Assembly (NCBI GenBank): GCA_019240405.1
Contig: JAFAYL010000049.1
Coordinates: 1 to 64,000, forward strand
Reading direction: 5' to 3'
DNA from: Acidobacteriaceae bacterium
GTDB taxonomy: Bacteria; Acidobacteriota; Terriglobia; Bryobacterales; Bryobacteraceae
DNA: 64,000 bases
A program made the position numbers and the translations under genes. The stretch's first letter is position 1. Each line of letters begins with the position of its first letter. A model generated the notes under the pieces. The model made no database searches. It saw only the letters and a list, made by a program, of their open reading frames with translations, and had not been told where the DNA came from. Shown here in pieces: positions 16,794-26,655 of this stretch.

Positions 16794-18389
16794 CTACATC
16801 CCTGTATCGCTGCCGCAGACGCTCACTTCGAGCCCTGCTTCTCGGAAGAATGCGGCCTTCGCAGCTAGAGCCTTATTTGCGCCGCCTGCGTCCGGAGCAT
16901 ACGCCACCTGAATGTGATTCGCTTTGTGCCGCGCCATCATCTGGTCTCTCGATATTCCGTGCAGCACAGCGTGCATAATCGGCCACTGCGGCGTGGTGAT
17001 GCGCCATCTCCGCTCGGTTTCTTCTCTTGGGAGCTCAATCGCGCGCGCTCGGCCTATATCCGCTTTCAACTTTCCCTCGTCTATAAACACTCGGCTCCAC
17101 ACAATCTCTCCAGGCTTGCTCACGCCCTTCAGAGTTCCTCCCCCCAAGCGGAAATACATCGGCGGTTGCCGCTCGCTCACAGTTCCCTTGTAGCCGCCAA
17201 TGTTATGCGCCGGAGGCACGGCTCCTGATATTTCGAATACCCACACAAATTCGCCGTCGAACGTTTCTCCGTACCGAAGATCGTGAAGAGTAGTTTCCGG
17301 AGGAAACCCAAGTGCGTTCCAAACGCGATTTGTGATGAGCGCATCGAGACCTGCGCACTCATCCACTTCATTGAAATGCGGCAACGGCTGACGTTCATAT
17401 AGAACACGCCCATCAACCGACTTCACCGGCGGGCGATCTGAGTTATTCAGAAGCCCTTCGGCGAGATCGGATGCTGGCGTCAAGTCCTTCAGCCCTTGCT
17501 GATACTGAATGCCGATTGCCGCGCATCCGAACTCGTCGGCAATGCGCAAAGCGGCAATGTACATCCGGCATTGATCGAGGATCTGATCGTCTGTCAAGTC
17601 CGTCTCAGGATTAGGTCCTGTCTTAAACATCAGGCCTTTCGCATCCAGCCATGAGCGAACAGCTTGCGCTTCCTGCTTCGAAACCTCTCGCATCGCCGCG
17701 TATAGCGCCGATTGGCTTAGCCGCTCTTTGTATACGCCGGTCGGATTCAGCAGATCATCCGGCACGATTGCGTTGAACATGCCCATGCAGCCTTCATCGA
17801 ACACGCCCATAATCGCCTTCTCACGTTTGAGCTTGCGAGCCAGTGCCGCACCAAGCGATTCAGCTTCGGTAGGGAGCTCTAGCGTACGTAGCGAGCGCAC
17901 ATGCGTTGTGTCGTGCTCGATAGGATTACCGCTGAGCCAGGTTTTTAATCCTGATAAGAAGTAATCGTCCGTGAATTCCTCGGACCACAAAGTTGAGTAC
18001 TTCACGCCCGCCTTGGTAAGCGATCCGTTCAGATTCAGCATGCCGACCAATCCCGGCCATCGCCCGCTCCAGTTCGCGATAGTCAGAATAGGTCCTCTGT
18101 GAGTAATCAGTCCGTGCAAAATGTGGTGGCTGTATTGCCACACAGCTTCGACGACAACAATCGGAACGTCTTCCCCGATATTCCTGAACACTCCCATTCC
18201 GTACTTTTGTGAATCGATGAACCCGTGTTGTTTCATCGAATCGTAAGGGTGGCCGCGCCTGACTCGCGCGCCAAAGCGTTCGGTCGCTTTCGTTACCGCT
18301 TCTTCGACTTTTTCCTGAGCGGGCCAGCAAACGCGATTGGCAGCAAGACGGAGATCGCCGTTTGCAATTAGAACGACCTCATCGAACAT
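16794..18389 (-). CDS. L-fucose/L-arabinose isomerase-like protein
   Basis: A 531-residue cytoplasmic protein resembling the fucose isomerase family, which interconverts aldoses and ketoses using a divalent metal. Family-like stretches include [34 protein letters not shown] and the C-terminal [16 protein letters not shown]. It is shorter than E. coli FucI (591 residues). No fucose kinase, aldolase or transporter is nearby, so a catabolic role is not supported by context; its neighbours are a radical SAM protein upstream (72 bases) and glnE downstream. Substrate uncertain. Confidence 0.7.
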   Translation of the reverse strand: MFDEVVLIANGDLRLAANRVCWPAQEKVEEAVTKATERFGARVRRGHPYDSMKQHGFIDSQKYGMGVFRNIGEDVPIVVVEAVWQYSHHILHGLITHRGPILTIANWSGRWPGLVGMLNLNGSLTKAGVKYSTLWSEEFTDDYFLSGLKTWLSGNPIEHDTTHVRSLRTLELPTEAESLGAALARKLKREKAIMGVFDEGCMGMFNAIVPDDLLNPTGVYKERLSQSALYAAMREVSKQEAQAVRSWLDAKGLMFKTGPNPETDLTDDQILDQCRMYIAALRIADEFGCAAIGIQYQQGLKDLTPASDLAEGLLNNSDRPPVKSVDGRVLYERQPLPHFNEVDECAGLDALITNRVWNALGFPPETTLHDLRYGETFDGEFVWVFEISGAVPPAHNIGGYKGTVSERQPPMYFRLGGGTLKGVSKPGEIVWSRVFIDEGKLKADIGRARAIELPREETERRWRITTPQWPIMHAVLHGISRDQMMARHKANHIQVAYAPDAGGANKALAAKAAFFREAGLEVSVCGSDTGM

Positions 18390-18461
18390 TCCGACTATTC
18401 TGACAAATCAGCGTGTCTGACAAAATCAGCGTGGTACTGAGCCGGAGCGAAGGCCATGGCT

Positions 18462-19490
18462 TTATCGCTCGATCTGCACAAGCTCCGTCGCCGCAGGCTG
18501 CCATCTCAACCCATCGCGTTGATGAAAAACGCGGTTCATTGTCCGCCCGATAGCGAGAGAGCCGGTGACGAGATGACGCGCCCGCAATGGTCCCGCTATT
18601 TTCAAGTCGCTCAGCCAGTGCATCCCCATACTGATGGAACAGCCACACTCTGCGCAGTTCGGCTTCCCGCCGAACACGCATGGCTCAACGCGTGTCTTCA
18701 GATCGGCCGTATAGTTCATCGACAGTTTGGAAAAGAGGCATGCAGCCGGATCGCTAGGCGGCTGAAGAAATGCATCCATCAATCCGGAATGCATCGTTAG
18801 CTTCGGATACTGTCCTGCATTGGACTTGAAATATGCGGCGAGCCGCTGCCGGTCTTCTCGAGTCAGCCGCTCGGTTGACTCCTCGTTTATTTGCGGAGTG
18901 TAAACACTCACCCAGATCCGATTTACTTCCGGACGCGCGTTCCAAAAAGCAAGATACCGGTCCATGTAAGCGGATTCGATATTCCTCCTTACAACGGTCC
19001 AATGAATATTAACTCTCCGCCCTTCAATGTTCCTCAGAATGCGGTCGTACGTTGCGGGTTTACGGCGAACGTCGTGGTCTTCCGGGTTGCCGTCGACGGA
19101 AACCGCAACCGTAGTTTTCGGCAGGTTCGTCCATTCCACCGGAATCGGAATGACAGCGCTCGTGACCACCAGTGTGTAGATGCCGCGCCGGCTCAACTCC
19201 GGAAGCACACGGCTCAACTCCCGATGCCGAATTAACGGTTCTCCACCCACAAGCGAAACCTGCAGCGGCTGGTGCTCCTCAACGAGCTGTAAAATCCCGT
19301 TCACCAGATCATCTCCGCGGAAATCCCGCAAGGATCTTAGATTTACGCTGCCTTCTCCCAGATGTGAATCGCCGTAGGCGTAGCAACCTGGGCAGTGAAG
19401 CGGGCATTCGCGGGTGATTTCGATAGAAAGCATCGGAATTCTACCCGTGAGTATTTTTCCCCAGGATTGAAAAATGTTGAGTGGTTGCAT
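18462..19490 (-). CDS. Radical SAM protein with auxiliary cysteine cluster
   Basis: A 342-residue radical SAM enzyme. The SAM [4Fe-4S] motif CPLHCPGC lies near residues 29-36, followed by LVGGEPLIRHREL (SAM amino-group binding) and SVDGNPEDHD. A second cysteine set (ACLF, EPCVF and PNCAECGC, about 258-290) suggests an auxiliary Fe-S cluster, as in SPASM/Twitch-type enzymes. The reaction is unknown. I recognise the N-terminal pattern IEITRECPLHCPGCYAYGD from a family frequent in acidobacteria. Start supported by AAGGGG shortly upstream. First gene of the minus run leading to fucI-like, glnE and sodA, and divergent from lepB. Confidence 0.82.
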   Translation of the reverse strand: MQPLNIFQSWGKILTGRIPMLSIEITRECPLHCPGCYAYGDSHLGEGSVNLRSLRDFRGDDLVNGILQLVEEHQPLQVSLVGGEPLIRHRELSRVLPELSRRGIYTLVVTSAVIPIPVEWTNLPKTTVAVSVDGNPEDHDVRRKPATYDRILRNIEGRRVNIHWTVVRRNIESAYMDRYLAFWNARPEVNRIWVSVYTPQINEESTERLTREDRQRLAAYFKSNAGQYPKLTMHSGLMDAFLQPPSDPAACLFSKLSMNYTADLKTRVEPCVFGGKPNCAECGCSISMGMHWLSDLKIAGPLRARHLVTGSLAIGRTMNRVFHQRDGLRWQPAATELVQIER

Positions 19491-19632
19491 TTTGACCCCT
19501 TTTTTGTTTGGGACGCAGGTCGATTGCTGCCGGGTTCAAGCAACCGAAAGACTAACGAGATCGTCAAATAAAAAGAATCCAAGCGCAACTGCGCTCTGGT
19601 TTCATCTTTCTTGTTAACTTAGAGATAGTTCG

Positions 19633-20220
19633 ATGAGTGATCCAGCTCCTGAGACCACTACCAGTCCTTCGTCTCCCAGCGAGCCCACGCCGCGCCATTC
19701 CTCAATCATTACGGTGGTCGCTTGGTTTCGCGATTTGATGCTTTCTGTACTGGTCGCCGTTCTCTTGATTTTGTTTCTGTATCGCCCCGTGAAGGTCGAA
19801 GGGACCAGCATGATGCCGAGCCTTTACGATCAAGAGCGATTGTTTATTAATCAGTTCAGCTACAAATTTGGTCTCGGCGACATTAAGCGCGGCGATACGG
19901 TGGTTTTTTGGGCTCCCGACGACAACACGAAATCGTACATAAAGCGCGTCATCGGGGTGCCGGGCGATACAGTTTCGGTCGAGGACGGCTATGTCATTCT
20001 TAACGGCAAGAAGTTGGCCGAGAATTACGTTCCTCCCGAGTATCGTGACTACCGAAGTTACCCGGCCGTCGTAATTCCTCCCGGCGAATATTTTGTTTTG
20101 GGTGATCATCGAATCTCTTCGAATGACAGCCGCGCTTGGGGCCTGGTACCCAGGGACAACATCTATGGCAGAGCGGCTTTCGTATTCTGGCCGCCGGAAC
20201 GAATGGGTGTCGTTCGATAG
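19633..20220 (+). CDS. lepB: Signal peptidase I
   Basis: LepB cuts signal peptides from exported proteins at the periplasmic face of the inner membrane. The 195-residue protein has one N-terminal membrane anchor (about 32-53, LMLSVLVAVLLILFLY) and the Ser/Lys catalytic dyad: serine in VEGTSMMPSL (near 59) and lysine in SYIKRVIGVPGD (near 103). LGDHRISSNDSRAWG is the conserved box E. The window's many secreted proteins would be substrates. Convergent with the DUF2905 gene, with 13 bases between. Confidence 0.93.
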   Translation: MSDPAPETTTSPSSPSEPTPRHSSIITVVAWFRDLMLSVLVAVLLILFLYRPVKVEGTSMMPSLYDQERLFINQFSYKFGLGDIKRGDTVVFWAPDDNTKSYIKRVIGVPGDTVSVEDGYVILNGKKLAENYVPPEYRDYRSYPAVVIPPGEYFVLGDHRISSNDSRAWGLVPRDNIYGRAAFVFWPPERMGVVR

Positions 20221-20233
20221 AGTTCTTCTCAGG

Positions 20234-20452
20234 TCACGGTCGCCGGTTCAGAAACCATAGCAGCAGCGTACCGAGCAGACTTAGGATCAGGCAGGTTACC
20301 CAAGGAAAATAGATCGTCGTGTGCTTGCCGCGCCACACGATGTCACCGGGCATTCGGCCGAACGGCAAATTCAATTTGCTTGCGACCAAAACTAGAGCGC
20401 CAAGGCAGATAAGCAACGCTCCTGCCACGATAAGTAGGCGTCCCAAGTTCAC
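20234..20452 (-). CDS. DUF2905 small membrane protein
   Basis: A 72-residue inner-membrane protein with two hydrophobic helices (about 5-25 and 48-67) joined by LPFGRMPGDIVWRGKHTTIYFP, the signature of DUF2905. Its function is not known. It is short, alone, and convergent with lepB. Confidence 0.85.
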   Translation of the reverse strand: MNLGRLLIVAGALLICLGALVLVASKLNLPFGRMPGDIVWRGKHTTIYFPWVTCLILSLLGTLLLWFLNRRP

Positions 20453-20551
20453 GCTTTATTTGACGCCTATTATTCGAAAGAGTAGCGCGGTGAAACGCGT
20501 CTCCGGCGGTGCAGGCTGAGCTACACTGGCCGCTGAGAAGCCGATCTAAAT

Positions 20552-22510
20552 ATGAGCCAATCACAAACGTACGCTCCGAATCCTGAGTTCGCCGCGCGCG
20601 CCCAAGTAAAGAGCATCGAAGAATATCGCGCCCTGTACGAACGGGCCAAGACCGATCCTGAGCGTTTTTGGGCAGATTTAGCGTTGAAAGAACTCACTTG
20701 GTTTCGCCCTTTCGGGCAAACACTGGAGTGGCAAGCTCCGTTTGCAAAATGGTTTTCGGGCGGCAAAATCAACGCGTCCTACAACTGTCTCGATAGGCAT
20801 CTCACGACAGCGCGTAAGCAGAAGCCTGCGTTCATTTTTGAAGGCGAGCCGGGTGACCAGCGCGTGATCACCTATCAAGAGCTGCACCACCTCGTGAGCC
20901 GTTTCGCAACAGTTCTAAAACAGCTCGGATATCAGAGCGCCGATCGCGCGATTATTTACATGCCGATGATTCCGGAATTACCCGTTGCAATGCTCGCTTG
21001 CGCGCGGTTGGGTATCACTCATAGCGTCGTGTTCGGCGGGTTCTCGGCCGAAGCACTGAAGGCTCGCATCCTGGATCTAAACGCGACTGTGGTGATTACA
21101 GCCGATGGCGGGTGGCGCCGCGGACGTGAGGTGCGCCTGAAAGATGCAGTCGACGAGGCATTAGAAGACTGCCCAGATGTTCGGCACGTGGTCGTTTATA
21201 GGCGTACGGGTTCAGCAATTCCGATGAAGGAGGGACGCGACCATTGGTGGCACGAGCTTGATGCGCAACTTTCCAATGATCCGTTTATTCACCACGAAGC
21301 CGAAAACTGCCCGGCTGAAGAGCTCGATTCCGAACATCCGTTATACGTGCTCTATACGTCAGGAACAACCGGCAAACCGAAGGGCATTCTGCATACGACA
21401 GCCGGATATTTGCTTCAAACAGCGATAACGATGAAGTGGATATTCGATCTTCGCGAAGATGATGTCTATTGGTGCACAGCCGACATCGGTTGGGTCACCG
21501 GCCATAGTTACATCGTCTATGGGCCTCTCACCGCAGGCGCCACTTGCATCCTGTATGAGGGCGCGCCCGACTATCCGGCTTTCGATCGCTTTTGGCAGAT
21601 TGTCGAGAAGTACCGCGTCTCGATTTTCTACACCTCGCCCACCGCCATTCGAGCGCTCATCAAGCAAGGAGAGCGATGGCCCGAGGCACATGATCTGAGC
21701 AGCCTGCGCCTGCTTGGCTCGGTTGGCGAGCCGATTAATCCGGCTGCATGGGAATGGTACAACCGGGTGATTGGGAAAGAGCGTTGCCCCATCGTCGATA
21801 CATGGTGGCAGACCGAGACAGGCGCCATTATGATTTCGGCAATGCCTGGCGCGATCCCTACGAAGCCGGGTTCTGCAACGCTTCCACTCCCTGGAATTGT
21901 TGCCGACATCGTAGACCATAACGGCGCGCCTGTGCCCGCCAACCGCGAAGGTTATTTGGTAATTCGTCAGCCTTGGCCTTCGATGATCCGGAACATCTGG
22001 GGCGATCCGAAACGTTTTCAAGAGCAGTATTGGTCACGCGTTCCGAGTGCGTATTTCACGGGCGATGCAGCGAGGCGCGACGAAGATGGTTATTTCTGGG
22101 TGCTCGGGCGCGTGGATGACGTCATGAATGTCAGCGGCCACCGGTTGAGCACGATGGAGGTCGAGTCGGCGCTGGTCCATCATCCCGCTGTTGCGGAAGC
22201 AGCGGTCGTCGGCAAGCCCCACGAGATTACCGGCCAGGCGGTCTGCTGCTTCGTCACTCTGAAGCAAGGCGATTGGAATCATCAGGTCCTTGGAAACGAA
22301 TTGCGCCAATGGGTCGCCCATGAAATTGGCCCGTTTGCGCGGCCCGATGAGATTCGGATCACGGACGCGCTTCCAAAGACTCGCAGCGGCAAAATAATGC
22401 GAAGACTTCTGCGTGAGATCGTTACCACTCACGCAGTCACCGGCGATGTAACCACGCTCGAAGATCTTACGGTTGTAACGAAACTTGCTTCGCAGCAGGA
22501 TGAGGAATAG
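20552..22510 (+). CDS. acsA: Acetyl-CoA synthetase (AMP-forming)
   Basis: A 652-residue adenylating enzyme that turns acetate, ATP and CoA into acetyl-CoA, AMP and pyrophosphate, feeding acetate into central metabolism. Motifs: P-loop-like [19 protein letters not shown] (near 270), [30 protein letters not shown] and the C-terminal [14 protein letters not shown], whose lysine before IMRR is the conserved catalytic lysine that is acetylated in many bacteria. Length is typical of AcsA. Its stop codon is immediately followed by the stop codon of the OsmC gene on the other strand (TAG|CTA). Confidence 0.95.
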   Translation: MSQSQTYAPNPEFAARAQVKSIEEYRALYERAKTDPERFWADLALKELTWFRPFGQTLEWQAPFAKWFSGGKINASYNCLDRHLTTARKQKPAFIFEGEPGDQRVITYQELHHLVSRFATVLKQLGYQSADRAIIYMPMIPELPVAMLACARLGITHSVVFGGFSAEALKARILDLNATVVITADGGWRRGREVRLKDAVDEALEDCPDVRHVVVYRRTGSAIPMKEGRDHWWHELDAQLSNDPFIHHEAENCPAEELDSEHPLYVLYTSGTTGKPKGILHTTAGYLLQTAITMKWIFDLREDDVYWCTADIGWVTGHSYIVYGPLTAGATCILYEGAPDYPAFDRFWQIVEKYRVSIFYTSPTAIRALIKQGERWPEAHDLSSLRLLGSVGEPINPAAWEWYNRVIGKERCPIVDTWWQTETGAIMISAMPGAIPTKPGSATLPLPGIVADIVDHNGAPVPANREGYLVIRQPWPSMIRNIWGDPKRFQEQYWSRVPSAYFTGDAARRDEDGYFWVLGRVDDVMNVSGHRLSTMEVESALVHHPAVAEAAVVGKPHEITGQAVCCFVTLKQGDWNHQVLGNELRQWVAHEIGPFARPDEIRITDALPKTRSGKIMRRLLREIVTTHAVTGDVTTLEDLTVVTKLASQQDEE

Positions 22511-22936
22511 CTATTCTTCGAGCTTTGCGTCGAGTGTAATCTCTGTATCGAAAAGCTTCGAAACCGGGCAGCCTTCCTTCGCATTTTGTGTTGCGCGATC
22601 AAAAGCGTCTTGACTTGCACCGGGAATCTTCGCCCTGAGCTGTAGCGCGCTCTTTTTGATCGCAAAACCCTCACTCTCTTTTTCGAGCGTGACTCTGCAG
22701 GTTGTGTCGATGCTGTCCGCCTTCAGGCCCTCTTTCTGCAGCTCGGCTGACAGCGCCATCGAGAAGCAGCCTGCATGAGCCGCCGCGAGAAGCTCTTCAG
22801 GATTGGTCCCGTTGCCTTGTTCGAACCGGTCTCTGAACGAATAAGGCGTACTCGATAGAACACCGCTGCCCGTGGAGATCGTGCCGCCGCCGGATTTTAG
22901 ATCGCCCTTCCATTGCGCCTTCGCTGAACGTTCCAT
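22511..22936 (-). CDS. OsmC-family peroxiredoxin
   Basis: A 141-residue OsmC/Ohr superfamily protein that reduces organic peroxides in the cytoplasm using a cysteine pair. The two cysteines sit in AAAHAGCFSMAL (near 60) and AKEGCPVSKLF (near 125), with NPEELLAAAHA before the first, which points to OsmC rather than Ohr. AAGGAG just upstream of the ATG supports the start. Together with the exported superoxide dismutase it suggests exposure to oxidants. Confidence 0.9.
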   Translation of the reverse strand: MERSAKAQWKGDLKSGGGTISTGSGVLSSTPYSFRDRFEQGNGTNPEELLAAAHAGCFSMALSAELQKEGLKADSIDTTCRVTLEKESEGFAIKKSALQLRAKIPGASQDAFDRATQNAKEGCPVSKLFDTEITLDAKLEE

Positions 22937-23003
22937 TTCGTCTCCTTCGAATTGTCAGGTGTAAGACGCCGGGTGCCAGGAAATGGTCGCAAACAAAGTG
23001 ATT

Positions 23004-23672
23004 TCAGGCGAGGCGGGAAATCGCAGCGATCATCCTGCCGCGATTTTCAGGCTCGCGGCGGAACGAGAAGAATTGGGCGGATTGGCAGGCTGTACACAGT
23101 CCGCTATCGAAAATTCGGTCGGGATTCACGCCTGCCGTTTGCATTTGTCGGCGATTCGCTTCAGGAAGATCCATTTTGCGGCTCCCGGCGACACCTTCCC
23201 ATTCGGGAAAGAGCGGCTCGAACCGAGTTGCCACTTCCGCGCCGACTTCATAACAACAGCCCCGAATGCAAGGGCCCATCGCGGCGTAAACATTGGCGGG
23301 ATCAGTGTGGAAGTTTGCGCGCATGCTTTCGAGTGTGTGTTGAACCAGGTTTGCTGCTGTCCCGCGCCAGCCTGCATGCACCGCCGCAACAGCACGCGTT
23401 CGAGCATCGAGCAACAAAATGGCAACGCAATCGGCGGTTCGAACTCCGACGCTCTTTCCGATCTCGTCCGTGATCAAGGCATCGCCTTCAGTTTCGCGAT
23501 CGCTCAGCTCGCGAGCATTCAGCACACGATCGGAATGGATCTGACGAAGAGTTACGTCAGCGCGTGGGTTCGCATGGCGCGTTCCAAAGCCGTGTTTCTG
23601 CCAAACAAACACCTGAAATGCATCGCACCGGTAGATCCCATCCGGACCTAAGCGGAATGAACCGTCCGCCAC
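23004..23672 (-). CDS. pgeF: PgeF/YfiH laccase-domain protein
   Basis: A 222-residue YfiH/PgeF family protein. E. coli YfiH prevents misincorporation into peptidoglycan, and family members act as purine nucleoside phosphorylase/adenosine deaminase with a zinc or copper site. The site residues are visible: H in QIHSDRV, C in RTADCVAILLL and H in AAVHAGWRGT. GPCIRGCCYEVG and the late GLCTACQ...FFSFRRE stretch are also typical. The start is GTG. It lies 3 bases after the epimerase gene, so both are probably one transcript. Confidence 0.88.
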   Translation of the reverse strand: MADGSFRLGPDGIYRCDAFQVFVWQKHGFGTRHANPRADVTLRQIHSDRVLNARELSDRETEGDALITDEIGKSVGVRTADCVAILLLDARTRAVAAVHAGWRGTAANLVQHTLESMRANFHTDPANVYAAMGPCIRGCCYEVGAEVATRFEPLFPEWEGVAGSRKMDLPEANRRQMQTAGVNPDRIFDSGLCTACQSAQFFSFRREPENRGRMIAAISRLA

Positions 23673-23675
23673 AAG

Positions 23676-24647
23676 TTAACCGCGAGACGCTTTGGTGGAA
23701 ACCGTCTTGCGTTCGAGATCTGCGCGATACCAATCTAGTGTCAAACGCAGGCCTTGCTCGAAGGTAAATCTGGGTTTGTGTCCAAGCTCCTGCACCGCTG
23801 CACTCGTATCCGCTTGCGAATGGCGCACGTCACCCGGACGCGGCGGCCCGTATTTGGCTGGCAAGTCGATACCTTCGATCTTCTGAAGTAGCGCCCATGT
23901 CTCGTTAAGCGTGTAGCGATTTCCATTCCCCGCGTTGAACACTCTTCCCGAAACACCGCTCGCGTGCGCCGCTTTTAGCATCAATTCCACGACGTCTTCC
24001 ACGTAAGTGAAATCGCGGGTTTGCTCGCCGTCTCCGTAAATCGTCGGACTACGACGCTCGATCAGACAGGTCAGGAAAATGGAAAGCACTCCGGAGTACA
24101 CGCTTGTGGGATCCTGCCGTGGTCCGAACACGTTAAAGAACCTGAGAGAAACAGTCTCGAGACCGAAACATCCACAAAACGCAGTCGCGTAGTACTCTCC
24201 CACCAGCTTCTGCACAGCGTAGGGAGACTTGGGCCGTGGCGCCATCGTTTCGACTTTGGGAAGCACTTCGGTATCGCCATAAGCCGACGACGATGCTGCG
24301 TAGATGACTCTGCCCGCCTTGCCCTCAGTAGCTGCTCGGAAAACGTTGAACGTGCCGTCTATATTGCTCTCGTGACTTGGCACGGGATCGAGAATCGATT
24401 TCGGCACGGAGGGAAGCGCGCCGAGATGGAAGACTTGATCGGCTCCTTCGATCACGCGGGCGATTCGATCATAATGCCGGAGATCCACTTCGTGTACTGT
24501 GATCTCGTCTGCAACTTCCTCCAGATTGTCTAAGTTGCCCGTCGAGAGATTATCGATCACGTGGACACGGTGACCTTTCTCGAGCAGAGCTCGAACCAGG
24601 GCGGAACCGATGAACCCCGCTCCCCCCGTGACAATAGAACGATTCAT
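23676..24647 (-). CDS. NAD-dependent nucleotide-sugar epimerase/dehydratase
   Basis: A 323-residue extended short-chain dehydrogenase. The N-terminal GGAGFIGSALVRALL binds NAD, VIDNLSTG follows the second strand, and the catalytic set is AASSSAYGD (Ser) and YAVQK (Tyr and Lys). VSLRFFNVFGPRQDP and YVEDVVELML fit UDP-glucose 4-epimerase-like enzymes used in surface polysaccharide synthesis. Exact substrate (UDP-glucose, UDP-GlcNAc or UDP-glucuronate) cannot be told from motifs. It is the first gene of a pair with pgeF; no glycosyltransferases are nearby. Confidence 0.88.
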   Translation of the reverse strand: MNRSIVTGGAGFIGSALVRALLEKGHRVHVIDNLSTGNLDNLEEVADEITVHEVDLRHYDRIARVIEGADQVFHLGALPSVPKSILDPVPSHESNIDGTFNVFRAATEGKAGRVIYAASSSAYGDTEVLPKVETMAPRPKSPYAVQKLVGEYYATAFCGCFGLETVSLRFFNVFGPRQDPTSVYSGVLSIFLTCLIERRSPTIYGDGEQTRDFTYVEDVVELMLKAAHASGVSGRVFNAGNGNRYTLNETWALLQKIEGIDLPAKYGPPRPGDVRHSQADTSAAVQELGHKPRFTFEQGLRLTLDWYRADLERKTVSTKASRG

Positions 24648-24678
24648 ATAGTGAGTTTGGAAACGAAAAATCGAGTAT

Positions 24679-24711
24679 AAAAAAAGCGCCCCGTTGCACC
24701 GCGAGGCGCCC
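24679..24711 (-). terminator. Rho-independent terminator of csbD
   Basis: Read on the minus strand, arms GCGCC and GGCGC (24705-24709 and 24686-24690) enclose a loop that can pair further, followed by a run of seven T (24685-24679). It lies 30 bases past the csbD stop. Confidence 0.6.
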
Positions 24712-24738
24712 TAATGGCTATCTTAATTGAGGATGAAT

Positions 24739-24990
24739 TTAAAGCTTTGAACCGCTGGCAGTGCGCGCGCCGGTTTCTTGCTTTATCTCAGCGGCCGAGG
24801 CACGAGCCCATTCGTCCGCCTCCTTTTCGGCTTGTTCGCGCGTAATACCGTAGCGCTCCTGGATCTTCCCTACCAGCTCATCTTTCTTTCCGCTGAGCTT
24901 AGTGATCTCGTCATCTGTGAGCTTGCCCCAACGCTGTTTTACAGATCCTTTTAGCTGTTTCCACTTGCCTTCAAACTGATCCGAATTCAT
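24739..24990 (-). CDS. CsbD-family stress protein
   Basis: An 83-residue hydrophilic, helical protein of the CsbD family, often induced by general stress; its biochemical role is unknown. The N-terminal MNSDQFEGKWKQLKGSVKQRWGKL is a textbook CsbD start. The ATG at 24990 is chosen because AAGGAGAG lies 7 bases before it; the frame itself extends 15 codons upstream without family similarity. It has its own terminator, so it is monocistronic, and it is divergent from purC. Confidence 0.88.
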   Translation of the reverse strand: MNSDQFEGKWKQLKGSVKQRWGKLTDDEITKLSGKKDELVGKIQERYGITREQAEKEADEWARASAAEIKQETGARTASGSKL

Positions 24991-25149
24991 GTCGAGCCTC
25001 TCCTTCATCTTCATGGGGTGCAATCCATAGACCAAATCAGTTTTTAGTAATTTACGTTATGAATCAGACTAAATATGTGCAAATTCTTCCTACTCCAGCG
25101 CCATTTTTGCCAGGAGTCGGATTGGTACCCTTTGGGATACTCGGAGGTA

Positions 25150-26049
25150 ATGTGCCAGGACGAGGTTCTCCTCACGACGAGCCTTTCGCTTCCTCTTCTA
25201 CGTCGCGGCAAAGTGCGCGATGTGTACGATCTCGGCGACGCACTGCTCTTCATAGCCACAGACAGGATTTCAGCGTTCGACTGCGTGCTCGCGAGCGGGA
25301 TTCCATGCAAAGGGCGAGTGCTGAATCAAATGTCGCTTTTCTGGTTTGAATTTCTGCGCGATACCGTCCCTTCCCATCTTTTGACCGCGGATCCAGCGGA
25401 GTACCCTAGAAAGCTGACAAAACACCGGAGAATGCTCACGGGGCGATCGATGCTTGTAAGAAAAGCCCGCATGATCGAGTTCGAGTGCGTCGCGCGAGGC
25501 TATCTCGCAGGATCAGGATGGAAGGAATACACAGCGCAGGGGACGGTTTGCGGCATTCCATTGCCGTCCGGGTTGCGCGAGGGCGACCGGCTGCCGGACC
25601 CGATTTTTACGCCGGCCACAAAAGCTGACACCGGTCACGACACAAACGTTCCTTTTAAGTACGTCGCGAACGTATTAGGGCTGGAATTAGCAGGCCAGCT
25701 TCGTGATTTCACGCTGCAGATTTACGAACGAGCGGCAGCGTACGCATTAAAACGAGGAATCATACTGGCTGATACGAAATTCGAATTTGGCTTCGTTGGA
25801 GATGAACTGGTTCTCGGTGATGAAGTATTGACTCCTGACTCGTCGCGGTACTGGCCTGCGGATTCGCATCGTCCAGGTGGCCCGCAGCTCTCTTTTGATA
25901 AGCAATACGTTCGCGATTACCTCGAAACGCTGAATTGGAACAAGCAGCCTCCCGCGCCTGCTCTTCCGAACAATGTCGTTCACAAGACAAGCGAGAAATA
26001 TGAAGAGGCCTATACGAGACTGACAGGCCGGACACTTAACGAATCTTAG
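25150..26049 (+). CDS. purC: SAICAR synthetase (purine biosynthesis)
   Basis: PurC joins aspartate to CAIR with ATP, a middle step of IMP synthesis in the cytoplasm. Motifs: GKVRDVYDLGDALLFIATDRISAFD near the N terminus, ECVARGYLAGSGWKEY, and ILADTKFEFGF with VLGDEVLTPDSSRYW. The ATG at 25150 gives 299 residues, normal for the family; GGAGG at 25143-25147 is unusually close. A TTG at 25132 with GGAGTCGG upstream is an alternative, and the frame opens at 25075. It is followed after 8 bases by cvpA and heads a long set of closely packed genes. Confidence 0.92.
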   Translation: MCQDEVLLTTSLSLPLLRRGKVRDVYDLGDALLFIATDRISAFDCVLASGIPCKGRVLNQMSLFWFEFLRDTVPSHLLTADPAEYPRKLTKHRRMLTGRSMLVRKARMIEFECVARGYLAGSGWKEYTAQGTVCGIPLPSGLREGDRLPDPIFTPATKADTGHDTNVPFKYVANVLGLELAGQLRDFTLQIYERAAAYALKRGIILADTKFEFGFVGDELVLGDEVLTPDSSRYWPADSHRPGGPQLSFDKQYVRDYLETLNWNKQPPAPALPNNVVHKTSEKYEEAYTRLTGRTLNES

Positions 26050-26057
26050 AGGCTCAA

Positions 26058-26627
26058 ATGCGCTCCACGCAGGCGTTCAACTGGTTCGATGTCGTGCTGA
26101 TCTTAATCATGCTTTGGTCGGCGCTGGCGGGTCTACGAGCCGGGTTTGCACGAGTTATTGTCCACCTGATTGCGACGATTGTTGGCTTAGTCGCTGGTTT
26201 CTGGTTTTATCGGATGCTCGCAGCCGAATTGATTCCGTGGGTCAAAAATATCACGGCGGCAAATATTATGGCTTTTCTGATCATTTTCGTCGGGGTGCTT
26301 ATCATTGGATCGCTCGTATCGGCTCTTCTGTCCCGGCTGTTCCGGTGGGTGGGGCTTTCCTGGTTCAACCATGTTTTGGGCGGTGCTGCCGGAGTGATAC
26401 GCGGGGCCCTTGTCATTGCGGTGCTTGTCGATGTAATGATCGCGTTCTCGCCTTCTCCCACTCCGGCGTTTCTTGACAACTCCCGAGTCCTCCCCTACAC
26501 GCTGCAGATTTCATCTTGGATCGTTGATCTCGCGCCGCGCGAGTTGAAAGACGCGTTTACGGAACAGATGAAAAACCTGAAGCAATTTTGGGCGCCGCAG
26601 CAAGACGGCCACTCGCGGGAAGTCTGA
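26058..26627 (+). CDS. CvpA-family membrane protein
   Basis: A 189-residue inner-membrane protein with four predicted helices. The first carries NWFDVVLILIMLWSALAGLRAGFARV, the CvpA signature, and a conserved Gly-rich GGAAGVIRGALVIAVLVDVMI lies in the last helix. E. coli CvpA is needed for colicin V production and sits beside purF; association with purine genes recurs here (purC). The basic function is unresolved. AGAGG precedes the ATG. Confidence 0.85.
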   Translation: MRSTQAFNWFDVVLILIMLWSALAGLRAGFARVIVHLIATIVGLVAGFWFYRMLAAELIPWVKNITAANIMAFLIIFVGVLIIGSLVSALLSRLFRWVGLSWFNHVLGGAAGVIRGALVIAVLVDVMIAFSPSPTPAFLDNSRVLPYTLQISSWIVDLAPRELKDAFTEQMKNLKQFWAPQQDGHSREV

Positions 26628-26655
26628 TAATCGCAGGCCTTTAGGAACGGCTGAT

